DNA of 64,000 nucleotides from Archegozetes longisetosus (taxonomy: Eukaryota; Arthropoda; Arachnida; Sarcoptiformes; Trhypochthoniidae), in the NCBI GenBank assembly GCA_018873245.2, contig JAEMBT020000007.1, positions 1,302,001 through 1,366,000 on the forward strand, given 5' to 3'. Each line of letters opens with the position of its first letter. Position 1 is the stretch's first letter. The notes beneath the pieces were generated by a model, which worked only from the letters and a program-made list of their open reading frames with translations, made no database searches and had not been told where the DNA came from. The translations under genes and the position numbers were made by a program. Of this stretch, positions 1 to 11,723 are shown in pieces.

Positions 1-1884
1 TGGAATAAAAGACTAAAAATTCGATTAAAAACTATTACTATAAAATAATCTTGCGTAAGATTCGCATAAATCACTTATTCGATAGGACTATAAATTGAAA
101 CCTTGTTTATAAATCAAATTGTAGTTTTATATAAGTAAAAAAATTAGTTTGGTGAATGCATTTGATAGTGATTTATGGTTTTACTTTCAAGCATTCACAG
201 TTTAATTAGAAAATGTAATTTAATTATTGCTACTGGCTCTATCACTGGCATCAATTCATTGCGCTTGTTAGTCTTTAATCGGATCCCAACTGGTGTATGA
301 GCATATCCACATACTTCTGTCAATCTGAAGAGGTTACGGGTGGGAAAGCTGGAGGAAGAGGGCGGGAGAATTTGTGGTTTTTTCAGAAAAGTAACCACCT
401 AAAATTTTTAGACTAAGGTTCAATGTGTTTTGAATGCCGAATGTTTAAAGCAAAGATTCGTGATTGAATTAACATAATTCATGTTAGAATTATTACAAAA
501 TTCACCCTTAATCCAATAAAACTGAAGATGAACATTGATATGTGGCTTATTCAAACTAACATTGTAGCTAATTAATTGAAGTTTAACTCCATCGAAGATT
601 TTGACATGCAGTTATTTGCAGTTATATTGTGAAAACCAACATTCTCCCTTTGCAGATATGAATATAATTGTCGGCGGGTGTGAGCTTTTAGAAAGATGAT
701 AAACAGAATCATCCGAATCGCCAAATAAATGCGTTCACCTTTTACATTTCTTCCGAAACACTTAAAGTTTATTCTAAATAAAATTTTTTAAAAGTGCTCT
801 TCAGTTAAAGCAGTTAAGATTTACAATTTTGTAACTTTTATCAGATGTGAAATATAGTCCTGATAGAGAAATCCTAACAAAATATTTTCACAAAAATCAC
901 AAATAAATTTAACTGTTTTATATTTAAATAACGTGTCGTTTTAAAGGTTAACATAGGGACATTCACGTTATAATATCGAAATAATTTATTAGTGCATTGA
1001 AAACAAAAATATCGCTGACCAAAAATGAATCCCGTAAAAGCGCTTTGGCATATAATATTAATGTCTATGGTCTTTCAGCACATATGGAGCAAAACGCTAA
1101 ATATTACATTTTTAAAAAATTATTTTACTGCTGCGGACATTTTATAAATGCATTTTATCAATTCAATTTAGTTGATTATTAATGTATGAGTGTATTTTAA
1201 TACGATTTTATTAAATTAAATTGAAAATATCATTTTAATTTAAAAATAATTAAGAAATATTCGACTTTCGTACTGCCAAAACCAAATTGTTCAGTTTGAG
1301 GACAAAGTTCCACCGTAACTGAATGCGAAGTCCTATCATCTCACAACTAGTCTTATAATATTCATTAAACTATCATTAAAATTATATCAAAGTATTAGAA
1401 TACTATTCATTATAATATCTTAAGAATCAATAACTAAACTTTCGTTCAGATTTCTCTATCAGGACGTTAATATGCTCTTTAGTTAAAATTTCAATTTTTC
1501 AAAATAAACTTGAATAAACAAATCTAATATCAGAAAATTAATGTTAAGAAATTAAAAACACATTTGGTTGAATCATTTGCTGAAAATGTTAGCCAGTATT
1601 TCTAAAACAAAGTTTAACTCTTTTATCGTATTTTTCTGGAACTCTTTTAATGTTCCAGAGATAATTTTATTGTTTCAATACGGATATTCGACTTTATCTC
1701 TCGCAACATTTCGGTCTCGGTTTTTCAGAATGTTAGAATTGAAACACCACATCAAATTTTAACTTGTTTTGATTCAAACTTAATGATTAAGTAATGAGAT
1801 TTTCTTTCATTTGTCTTAAACTTTATTTAGTAATTTCTAATCGATGAATAAAATTCAAGAAAATCTGTTTTATGGATTTAAAGG
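1..1884. other. Mostly gene-free A+T-rich sequence with one possible exon
   Basis: No family is recognised here. The only coding-like piece is on the minus strand at about 198-403. It begins after a plausible acceptor (rc ...attttag at about 404), stays open for about 65 codons, and is richer in G+C than its surroundings, with a Ser/Pro-rich start. A GT that could be a donor follows the residues PVIEP. It could be an internal exon of a gene running off the left edge, or chance. The rest shows only short open frames with low-complexity composition. Confidence 0.3.
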
Positions 1885-3170
1885 TACAGTCATTCTCATA
1901 AATGAGGTAAACGGTTTTTGAGGTTTTCTACCCCTAAACTTTGTTGGATCTTGACGAAATTTTCTGAGTATACTACATGTTGGGACGCACAACATATTAG
2001 AAGCATATTGATATTCTATTAGTGGTTCACAGACAAACGAGCTAAATTCTCCCAGAGGATCCTGGTATAGATTTTTAAATTTTGACGCTTAGATACGATT
2101 AAGCATAAAAAATGATTAGACACGTGATTTTTGTTTGGATAAATAAGCGCAAACGCAAGATCTATAGGGTAACGAACATAAAATTGACGATATTTGAATA
2201 TCGATCTTTCTTGGGAAAAAAGTCAGGTTGATTTTGATTTCAAAAGATAGCAAATTTAAATTAGAATAATAAATTTTTTACTAAAATTTTGGATTAAAAG
2301 GAAATAGACATATCTAATTTTTTCAGCGAACTTGATATTCATTTATCGGAATTGTAAACTTCTTGCTTGTATCCTCTGAGAATACTAAATTTATTTTCAT
2401 TCGACTTGATGATCGAATATTGATAGCTTTCTGATATTTTTTTGCGTCCCAACATGGTTTATACTCAAAAGAATTCATCAAGATAAAAAAAAAGGTTTAG
2501 TGGTAGAAAACTCTCGAAACAGTTTCTCTGATTAACGAGAATGACTGATTTTCCACCCGTAAACATTAAGGAATTTCGATGAAAACTTGTTTTATCATTT
2601 ATCACGCGGGACGTAAAACCTACCAAAAAATACCAATGTTTGATCATCAGGTCGAGTGAAAATAAATTTAGTATTCTCAGAGGATACAAGCAAGAAGTTT
2701 ACAATTCCGATAAATGAATATCAAGTTCGCTGAAAAAATTAGATATGTCTATTTCCTGTTAATCCAAAATTTTAGTAAAAAATTTGATTCTAATTTAAAT
2801 TTGCTATCTTTTGAAATCAAAATCAACCCTGACTTATTTTCTCAAGAAAGATATCGATATTCAAATATCGTCAATTTTATGTTCGTTACCCTATAGATCT
2901 TGCGTTTGTGCTTATTTATCCAAACAAAAAACACGTGTCTAATCATTTTTTATGTTTAATCGTATCTAAGCGTCAAAATTTAAAAATCTGCCATGATCCT
3001 CTGGGAGAATTCAGCTCGTTTGTCTGTGAACCACTAATAGAATATCAATATGCTTCTAATATGTTGTGCGTCCCAACATGTAGTATGCTCAAAAAAATTC
3101 ATCAAGATACAACAAAGTTTAGGGGTAGAAAACCTGGAAATCGTTTACCTCATTTATGAGAATGACTGTA
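1885..3170. repeat. Large foldback (palindromic) element I, TA-flanked
   Basis: The left end (TACAGTCATTCTCATAAATG at 1885) recurs as its reverse complement ending at 3170. Homology continues inwards through arms of roughly 530 bp (about 1885-2423 and 2640-3170). The arms differ by scattered substitutions. The centre of about 215 bp holds a third, diverged piece of the same end sequence. The TACAGT...ACTGTA ends and TA target resemble Tc1/mariner-type foldbacks. No transposase is encoded; open frames inside are by-products of the arms. Confidence 0.85.
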
Positions 3171-4322
3171 TAGTCTTTGACAAAAGTAACTTCCCCAGTT
3201 TTTTAGGGGCTTTTAGTATTAAAAATTGATGAACTTTGGTGAACATTTTTTTGAATGTAATATATATTGGGACCGACATTCTGATAAGTAGACGTTCAAA
3301 TTCCTTATAAGATAGGTGAATTATGCAATAAAATGCCGTCAGAAGAATTGGGTGAGAATTTCTAAATTCTGATGAACGAAAACCAAACTAGATAAAAAAT
3401 GATCAGAACGTGTATTTTCGTTTCACGCAAATATTGTTTGTCTAAGTGCTACAGACCTAGATACTCGAAAAACGTGATTATTCAAAATATCATAACTATT
3501 TTATCTGAAGGGATAGAATCATGATCTCAAAGTCAAATTATAGATAATTTAAATATCTACCAACAAATTTTACTGATATTCTAAACGAATTTCAATTTTC
3601 TTTGATTAAAACTCATAAAGTTTTAAGACATCTTTTGAAATATGCAACGCTATTTATGAAAATACCACAACAGGGTTTACGTATGAAATCACTTTTTTAA
3701 AACTTTCATTTCATCATTACTTTTAACTAAACCAAATTTCATAAGTTATATGAATATAATATAACCTGATACTAAGGCTCACATTTGATTCAAAACAGCT
3801 CTTTTTAAGGCTACTAAAACATTAAAAATGATTGAATTATCATTGCATTATGGGATTCAATATGTAAAACTATTAATCAAGCAATATTTTACTATAATAA
3901 TTAGAAAATAGGTTTTCTATAAAATTTGTTGGTAGATATTTAAATTATCTATAATTTGACTTTGAGATCATGATTCTATCCCTTCAGATAAAAAAGTTAT
4001 GATATTTTGAATAATCACGTTTTTCGAGTATCTAGGTCTGTAGCACTTAGACAAACAATATTTGCGTGAAACGAAAATACACGTTCTGATCATTTTTTAT
4101 CTAGTTTGGTTTTCGTTCATCAGAATTTAGAAATTCTCACCCAATTCTTCTGACGGCATTTTATTGCATAATTCACCTATCTTATAAGGAATTTGAACGT
4201 CTACTTATCAGAATGTCGGTCCCAATATATATTACATTCAAAAAAATGTTCACCAAAGTTCATCAATTTTTAATACTAAAAGCCCCTAAAAACTGGGGAA
4301 GTTACTTTTGTCAAAGACTGTA
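3171..4322. repeat. Large foldback element II, abutting element I at a shared TA
   Basis: The left end (TAGTCTTTGACAAAAGTAAC at 3171) is repeated in inverse orientation up to about 4322 (...GTTACTTTTGTCAAAGACTGTA). The arms are about 400 bp (3171-3575 and 3926-4322) and nearly identical, which suggests recent origin or gene conversion between arms. The unique centre is about 350 bp. It starts directly at the TA that ends element I. No coding potential is seen. Confidence 0.85.
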
Positions 4323-4440
4323 CAGTCGTTTGCAAAACCTCGGAAAGTGGTTTTTGAGCATTCTATACCCCTAAACGTTGATCAATTTGGATGAAATTTT
4401 TTATGAATAAACTATGGGTTGTCAAGAACATTTTCGCAAA
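4321..4440. repeat. Solitary arm related to foldback element I
   Basis: Begins TACAGTCGTTTGC at the TA that closes element II. It then follows the first ~110 bases of element I with many differences, including the shared stretches GGTTTTTGAG and TACCCCTAAAC. No matching inverted arm is visible downstream, so this looks like a truncated, older relative. Confidence 0.55.
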
Positions 4441-4689
4441 GCCGTTTATCAAAATTTTCAAAAGTACCTAGCTAATCCATGTAAACATGTACAGAAGTTT
4501 TTTCAGAAGTTAGTAAATACATTAAAGGAACAAGATAGTTTCAAAAAGCTGCTCTTATTGTATATCAAATAGCACTTACGTATTTGGGAGACAATTTTGA
4601 CTGAAATTTCTATTTTTAAAGACTTTCTGGCAATTAGTTAAAAAATGGATTGAATTATGAATCTCTCACAATAATTAGCAAATCTCTAA

Positions 4690-4990
4690 ATATAAATACT
4701 AATGGTGATGAGCTCTTCGATGAATGCCGAAATTCTAATAGTGTAGTATTAAATTTAGCTCAGAAAGCAGAAATCTAAAATGTTCTGAGAATTATTGCAA
4801 AAATTTTTCACTAAAAGATACTCCTAATATCTTGAAAATTGTTGAAACGGTTTTGGCGATTCAGTTCGGGAATGATTTTGTGAAGAGAACATTCAGCATT
4901 ATGCATAATCTTTCGAGTGACTAAAGAAGCTGCTTTAATGTAAAAATAGTCAAAACGAAGATATGTATTAATATTAATATTAATAAAGAT
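4690..4990 (+). pseudogene. hAT-type transposase C-terminal remnant
   Basis: Reading the plus strand gives a run ending in IVETVLAIQFGNDF followed by VKRTFSIMHNLSSD and a stop. This is the usual hAT/ZBED dimerisation region, in which a conserved 'FVERVFSLM'-like block precedes the final helix. Upstream in the same region, GDELFDECRNSNS is also typical of this family. Several in-frame stops and frameshifts interrupt it. It points opposite to the hAT fragments at 5163-8984, so it is either a second copy or an inverted part of the same element. Confidence 0.65.
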
Positions 4991-5595
4991 TAATATTAAA
5001 GTTAATTACTCCATAACTTTTATTGTATTTAGGAGTTTCGTTGCAAGAAATACTAAATTTATTAACGCTTCTAAATCTAATGCTAGGTACTCTTTCAAGT
5101 AAAATTTTTTCATGTATCAAATGTTTTCATCATTTGTTTAATCAAATTATAAATTTACGATTTCAAACACTAAGGGTTCTCCCTTTGATATTTTCTGTCC
5201 CGGAATGCTTTGGTCCAAAGGTGGCCACTGTATTCCCGTGTCTTGTTTTTAAATTTTCAAAAATCGCATCACTTGTTTCGTTTGCACCTTCATAAAAGTT
5301 CAAAATAAAATTTTGAACCCCTTCTTCAACACAAAAATATTGGATAGCAATTGAAAACATTTTTCTATTCCCTATATTGGAAGCATCAGAATAGATAAAG
5401 AATATTTGATTTAAATTTAATGACTTTCTCAAATCTTTTTCTATTGAAAAACGAATAAGATGTTTACAGCAATCGCTGTATACTTGATTCGACCGCAACT
5501 AAATATTTTGCAAATAATTGAATCATTGAACAACTTAAGCCAACTTTATACCACATTCAGCATATAAGTAACTGTGATAATTTGAGATGGAGTTA

Positions 5596-7130
5596 TACAG
5601 TTGCGGACATTCGTTTAAGACCGATAATATTTTTAAGAAATTTTTAGGAAATCATTGACTGATTTTTGTCAAACTTAGTAAACAAGTCTTTCGCTACAAA
5701 ATTGCAAGGCATGCCAAATTTCATTGAAATATATTAATCCTTTCTTAAGTCAAAGTTCACTTTTCATAGAGGACATTGGTATAAGACCGGTTTAAATAGC
5801 GTTGGGTTAGACCAGTTTTTGAGCGAAAATTGGCTTTATTTTATAGTTTGTCTATTAAAATAATTTACCCAAATTTTAATTATTTAATTATGCCGGCGGG
5901 TAAGTATCTAATCGAATATGAAAAGGGTTTGATCGACGGGTACCACCAATCTGGTTTACATCAACGAAAAATTGCTTCGTTAATCAATCGTTCAAAGACT
6001 GTCGTAGCTAATTATTTAGCGAAAAAAGAAAATTATGATATTAAGAAGCCCATAAAAGGCAACACAAAGTTAACCCGACGCGACAGAAGTCGAATTTTTC
6101 GGGAAGTTCAAACTAATAAAACAACCGCACCCGAAATTGAAGCTAAGTTATACTTAAGTGTAACTCCACGAACGGTTAGGAGAGTGTTGGCCGCCGAACC
6201 AAACTTTAAATTTTAAAGTTGAATAAAAAATCATTGAACAAAAATCATAAAATAGATCGTTTGTTATTCGCCAGAATTCATGTTTCGGATACCGATTTCT
6301 GGAAAATGATAATATTTTCCGATGAAAAAAAGTTTAATTTAGATGGCCCGGATGGTATCCATTGCTATTGGCACGATATCCGGATGGAACCACAGTACTT
6401 ATACAAAAGAGTTCAAGGAGGAGGTTCGGTCATGGTTAGGGCTAGGTTTGGATGTCAGGGTCAAACCAGTATATGTTTTATCGATGGAAAAATGAACTCA
6501 GAAGGTTATAAAAATTACTTCGAGAACAACTGTTACCGATTGGACAAGCGATTGGTGGCCAGGAATGGATTTTCCAGCAGGACAATGCTGCTGTTCATAC
6601 TTCAAGATCAACTAAAAATTGGTTTACTGAACAAAATATTCGGGCTCTTGATTGGCCATCTAGAAGTCCTGACTTAAATCCAATCGAAAATCTCTGGGCT
6701 ATTCTTGTTCGGGCTATTTACCGAAATAATCAGCAGTTTGACTCTATAAGCGAATTAAAAACTGCTATCAAAGAAGAATGGGCCAAAATACCCGATTAAA
6801 CTCGCGAAAAATTAGTGGATTCAATGAAAGATCGATTGTGTGATGTCATTGAGAACAGAGGAGGTCAAACAAAATATTAAAAATACGATTTAATTTGTTT
6901 TAATTTAGAATAACTAGTCTGGTCTTATACGAATTTCCGCTTTAATTTTACCAAAAATACCGAAATCTTACATATTTAACCGAGATTTAATTGCAATTTG
7001 TGTTTAACTCATTTTCTGTTAATTTACGTTTATTTTATTATTTTTGCGTTTGTCAAATAGTTTTTAGTTAAAATTATCTTCAAAAAGTTCAAGTGTTTAA
7101 ACTGGTCTTAAACGAATGTCCGCCACTGTA
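5596..7130 (+). mobile_element. Tc1-like element 1
   Basis: The terminal inverted repeats start TACAGTTGCGGACATTCGTT (5596) and end with the inverse, ...AACGAATGTCCGCCACTGTA, at 7130; about 25 bp match well and both ends sit on TA. The 1.5 kb length and the single transposase frame inside are normal for Tc1. The right end directly abuts Tc1-like element 2. Confidence 0.9.
5890..6880 (+). pseudogene. Tc1-family DDE transposase, inactivated
   Basis: An N-terminal helix-turn-helix region (IDGYHQSGLHQRKIASLINR) is followed by the catalytic core. The first Asp lies in IIFSDEKKFNLDGPDG, the second in FQQDNAAVHTS, and the Glu in SPDLNPIENLW (DD34E type). The start was placed at the ATG at 5890, just before the first helix. 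The frame is broken by a TAA at 6214, a one-base shift near 6535 (the QEWIFQQDN block is in another frame) and a TAA near 6797. All catalytic residues can still be read. It sits centrally between the element's inverted repeats. It encodes no active enzyme as it stands. Confidence 0.88.
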
Positions 7131-8679
7131 TACAGTGCGCGACATAAGTATATCACGCTAGGGAATTCTTTAGTAACATTTTATTAATACTAAAGAATTC
7201 AAAAATAATTTGGCTGATTGTTGAAAACTAGGATACAAATAATCACATAAAGTTTCGATTTCCTACTCTGTAAACTAATTCGGTAACGACCGAAAAACCA
7301 ATTTTCAGGGTTTTGAATGCGACATAAATATATCACGCATACCGTTAGTTGACTTAAAGAAGTTGATTAAAAATTTATAGTCTTGCCTTTCTTCTTGAGA
7401 AGCCGGATTATGCTTCGAGGTATCGATTGAATCCGATTCTGGAGTTGGTTTATTGGTTCTGTTCCCTAGAAGACTCAATTGCAGCCTTAAGTATAGTAGT
7501 GGCGTCGTATTGACGGCCACCGGCATATACCAGTCGAATCAAAGGCCTCAAAAGATTTTCAATGGGATTAATATCTAGACTACGCGCTTACCAGTCTATA
7601 ACCGAGGCTTTGCGGTCTTGGAACAGCTTTATCGTCGCCCTGGTGGTATGTATTGATGCGTTGTCCTGCTAAAGCCTCCAGTTATGACCGCCAATTCGAC
7701 TCTGAAAATGAAGGAGATGGAGGACTTCCCAGTATACTGCTGTATTCTGCAGACCATCTAGAATACAAATGGTTGTCTTCCCGTTATACTCGAAGGCAGC
7801 CCAGAACATAACAGAACGTCCTCCCTGAACCATTTTGGAGTAGTACTGTGGCTTCTTCCGAAGATCATGACAATAGCACTGGCAACCATCAGGACCATCG
7901 AAATTGAATTTCTTCTCGTCGCTGAAGATGACAGCTCGCTACATAGTGATCCAGGATACCAAAAATTCGCCCTAAGTCAAGCTCGCTTGGATATTTTTTT
8001 GTTCCAACTTCGGTTGCTTTTACGTATTCTGGTATCTCATGTGTGACTTCTAACCGATTACACTTTGAACACTCCTGGTACTTATAGGAACATTTTGCAT
8101 CACCTGGATCTGATTTTCAGCGAGTCTACCAGTGCTGGCTGCTCTCAGAATCCACCGATTCGCTCTTTTGTCAAGTGTTCTTGGTCAAACTGGTCGCTTT
8201 CTTTTGCCGTAGCTCTTGAGATTCTTCAGAAACTTACTGATGACGAATCTGTCCTGCCTTAGCTTCTTCCAGATGTCGGTGGGCCTCATCTCCTGGCCGC
8301 GGAAGGCCATGATCTGGTCTTGCTCAACAAGGCTCAGTTGGGCACCCTTCGGCACGCTATATAATGAAGAATACCTCAATTGAATATACAAAAGAGGCCT
8401 TACATTGACTATTTTTGTGATGATATCCAAAAGTTGCACTTAGTTGGTAATAATAATAGAGTTTTATGGCTTGAATGATGAGCGTGATACATTTATGTCG
8501 TACCCCGCTTTTGCTTTTTTGCATTACCGGGCGCGAATGGGATGGACTAGACCGGTCAAAATCTGTCTAGACATCTGTCTCCTCACCCTAGTCTTAAACT
8601 TCAGCTAAGGAAAAAATCTGTTAACCTTACAAGTTCTTGAAAAATTTCATATCGTGATATACCTATATCGCGCACTGTA
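7131..8679 (-). mobile_element. Tc1-like element 2
   Basis: The left end TACAGTGCGCGACATAAGTA (7131) is matched in inverse by the right end ...TATCGCGCACTGTA (8679). A second, internal copy of the end motif (GACATAAATATATCACGC) lies near 7320, with its inverse near 8485. The element is 1.55 kb and encodes a minus-strand transposase. Its left TA is the same TA that ends element 1. Confidence 0.87.
7330..8440 (-). pseudogene. Tc1-family transposase, inactivated (minus strand)
   Basis: The minus-strand reading starts with a DNA-binding region (GAQLSLVEQDQIMAFRGQEM then RPTDIWKKL, about 8440-8185). It continues to VIFSDEKKFNFDGPDG (about 7890), QDNASIHTTRATIK (about 7660) and DINPIENLL (about 7560), the DDE triad of the Tc1 family. 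Stops replace residues just before QDN and within the W-x-ARS block, and frames change between the N-terminal and catalytic parts. It shares the FSDEKKFN-x-DGPDG signature with element 1 but is clearly diverged, so it is another lineage of the family. Confidence 0.82.
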
Positions 8680-9257
8680 TTAATGAAGTTTCTACTGCAG
8701 TCACTTTTTTCTTTAGAATTCTTTTTGAGCATAAATTTTTCGATCCGATTATATTCATTAATCAAATCAATACTTTTCTTGTGTTTTTCGTAATTAGAAT
8801 GAGTTTTGATAGCATGAAAACCTTTGTATCTGATTGAGAAAGTGATCTTGCAATATGAACGAAGCGCAAAATAATCGTCGTTTCTGAGTCCAATCTTTAC
8901 ATAAACTGTTTTTAAGCCATTCATTTTTAAATCTAACGAAAGACTATTTTTCTTTTTTGGTGATATTTCTCGATTAGGTTTCATTTTATCCGTTATTGTT
9001 ATTATTATTAATATTGAGGATTCAAATATATAACAAGTAAGTTAGCGATCAATTAAAATATGAATTATCAACTATTGTACTCATTTACAAATACAAATAA
9101 CTAATTTGTCTGAAAATTTATGAATTAGTTTCGTTAAGAGGTACTGAACAGTCAGAACACCCATGAAAATCGAAGACAAAGTCAAATCGATTGGATGTAA
9201 GAATCGTTAAGCTACGCCCTCTGGTTGAAGAGATACGCCCTTCATGTATAGAAATTT

Positions 9258-9860
9258 GGTGAATACGGACTAATGGGTCTAAATAGGCTCCCGAATTCCC
9301 ACCCCAAGTGTTATTGGATACATCATCGGATTCAATTCGTCAAGCTGAACATTTTGATACCACGCTTGACGACCTCTGACCCGAATCTGACCACTTCCAA
9401 CCAACTCCGAACGGGAGTGGCCGACCTTGCCAAGTGATATATCATTGGACTCAGAATAACGAACTGAGCATTTTGATACCTCGCTTGATCAATTATCACA
9501 TGTAGTTCTCGAGATATCCAACTTTGGTTTGATGCCTAGTAATAAATAAACCCGGATTCAGAGAGTCGTAACCCAAACAAGCCTGATATAAACTATGGGA
9601 GAATAGGTTAGATGGCTTCGCGACCTAACCTATTACACTTTAGTTTAAATCAGGTTTGGTTTGAGTTACAACTTTGGAAACCAGGTTTATCCATTTTCGA
9701 GGGGGTCAGATCTGGGTAGCCAGAAGTCGTCAGGTACGGGTCGGAAGTGTTTAAGTTTGGTATCAAAATGTTCAGCTCGACGATCTGAATCTAATGATAT
9801 ATCATACATGAGGGTGGAAGGTCGGGAACCCTTTAGACACATTAGCCTGAATTCATCCAG
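9258..9860. repeat. Foldback repeat, GGCTAATGGGTCT family, copy 1
   Basis: The left end (GTGAATACGGACTAATGGGT) is matched by an inverse right end (...ACACATTAGCCTGAATTCAT). Internally, a ~60-bp unit containing AAGCTGAACATTTTGATACC recurs in direct and inverted orientation. The centre has a hairpin around TTCGCGACCTAACC. Three other copies are in this window (16920, 20527, 60420). Non-coding. Confidence 0.8.
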
Positions 9861-10451
9861 CTTCTATATAGAAAGGAGTGTATCTTTAACCAGTGCGTGT
9901 AGCATAACCATTCTTGCATCAATCGATTTGTCTCGTTGATTGCTATCGGTTTAACTACTTCCTCGACTTTTATCAAGTCGCCTGCCCAGCAATAAAGTTA
10001 TGTTTCAATATAAAAAGTGGCATTTCTCTTCAGCCAGTGGGCGTAGCTTAATTATTCTTACACTAATCAATTTGTCTCGTTGAGTACTATCGATTTGGCT
10101 CTTCCTCCGATTTTTATGGACTTTCCGACAGTTTAGTACTTCTCAACCATTATATCACTAATGTTATACTAAACTTTTTATAAAACTATTTAGATAATCT
10201 TCGCTCTTAGCGTGATAAATCTGAAGCTTTAGATCGTATAATCCTATCCCAGTTTATTTATTGTTCAATGAAATCTAAATGAAGGTGTTTATATAACTAG
10301 TAGTGTGACCAATAGTCCTTATTCTCCTGGGACAGTCCCGTATTTTATATATTTATACAATGTCCTGGGAAGGGTCTTCCTTGGCATTAAAATGTCCTGG
10401 AATACAAAATTAAAATGAACTTCTTTACGCTCAGCTGTTATGTAAACAAAC

Positions 10452-11026
10452 TACAGGGTAAGAAAAAATTATTTTCTCGTAGGCTAGAGCAAAAACTATT
10501 ATAGTTAGATCAAAATCGGTTGGATATTCTGATTTTACGTTAAAAAATACATTGAAAAAATTTTATACTTAAAACCTAATAAACTTGTAACACTGTTAAC
10601 GAACGATATTCTGTTGGTAAACCAACAAATTTTAATACAATCTGTATTTAATCGCTTTTTCATACTATTTTTATTGATATCATTTGAAAAAAGTTGACAA
10701 TTAATGGCTGGATTAATTAATGATTCGGATGAGCAAAGATTCATTGATAGAATCAAATGCATTGCTTTTCGAGAGGTGAGAGAAAGTGGGGCTCAATTTA
10801 TAACTCGAAAATGGACTGCAAACAAATTAAAAAGGAGTGAGCAATGGGTAACAGACAATTGGAATAAAAGTGAACAAGAACATTATTCAAATTTTCATAT
10901 TGACTTTTAAAATAAACTCTTTTTAATGTATTTTTTAACGAAGAATCACAATATCCAACCGATTTTGCCCAAACTATAATAGTTTTTGTTCTAAGCCACG
11001 AGAAAATCATTTTTTCTTACCCTGTA
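10452..11026. repeat. Foldback element with TACAGGGTAAG ends
   Basis: The left arm starts TACAGGGTAAGAAAAAAT at 10452 and its inverse ends at 11026 (...ATTTTTTCTTACCCTGTA). Arms of ~100 bp can be followed (ATAGTTAGATCAAAATCGGTTGG versus its inverse). The ends and TA target suggest a Tc1/mariner superfamily source. The centre holds a 68-codon open frame (10704-10910, plus) with a helix-turn-helix-like stretch (KRSEQWVTDNWNKS), possibly the N-terminal scrap of the parent transposase. Confidence 0.8.
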
Positions 11027-11723
11027 TAATTTAACATCAGAATCGAAAAGAAGATAATGATATTAAATGAGAGTACACTTCATGATAAAAATCAATATAT
11101 AAATAAATTATAATCAAAATTAAATAATTGTTAGTATGGGTCAACAAAAAATGATAAAAGTACTGCATATTATTGCAAACGTTCATTGAAAGAGTGAATA
11201 ACATTAGTGTTTATTTTTAAATCAAATATTAAAATCATTTTAAGTAAGCAAACATGCTGACATTCAATAAAAGACTATAACAGTTAACCAACTTTTTGTC
11301 AATTAAACAAACAATTAGTCAATGATTTCAAAGATTTAGATGTAATTCAGATATTCATCGATCGCTTTGAAATGTCATTAATTTTAAGTTAATTTTGAAC
11401 TAAATTGTTTTTCAGTTGTTAACGAATCTCTCGAAATTAGTCTATAATACACAATAAACTAATTTGACGAACGATTCATCGAATGGAGTATTTCCACAAA
11501 CTTGAAAAACATTTAAAATGACTACTTAAATTAATTATTAGAAGCTCTGACGAAATTCTTAAAATCTGTTAAATTCCAACAAAATATGATTTTAAGCAAT
11601 AATTATTGAAAGAAATGTAATAAAAATTTTTTGTTCAAGATTTTCTCGACTTTTTGATTAATGTCATGTATTTCTCCAAAAGGAGTTGGCCACACTAATA
11701 ATTAGCGATATTTGTGATTTTAA
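11027..11723. other. Gene-free A+T-rich spacer downstream of the ATPase
   Basis: No recognisable coding, RNA or repeat feature. It should contain the 3' UTR of the minus-strand ATPase gene. Confidence 0.5.

Larger units (their letters stand above)
5163..8984 (-). pseudogene. hAT-like transposase gene, split by two Tc1 elements
   Basis: Two minus-strand pieces fit one gene. The upstream piece (8984 to about 8680) carries a BED-like zinc-finger region (YCKITFSIRYKGFHAIKTH, then SNYEKHKKS). The downstream piece (about 5595 to 5163) carries LFNDSII, then FSCGRIK, then SDASNIGNRKMFSIAIQYF, a block I know from arthropod hAT-type proteins. Everything between (5596-8679) is Tc1 DNA. The downstream piece also has stops and a frame change between FSCGR and SDASN, so the gene is dead regardless of the insertions. 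Confidence 0.65.

Noticed and set aside
2465-3159. Several 60-80 codon frames inside foldback element I
   Set aside because: They lie in the inverted arms and mirror each other; they follow from the repeat, not from a gene.
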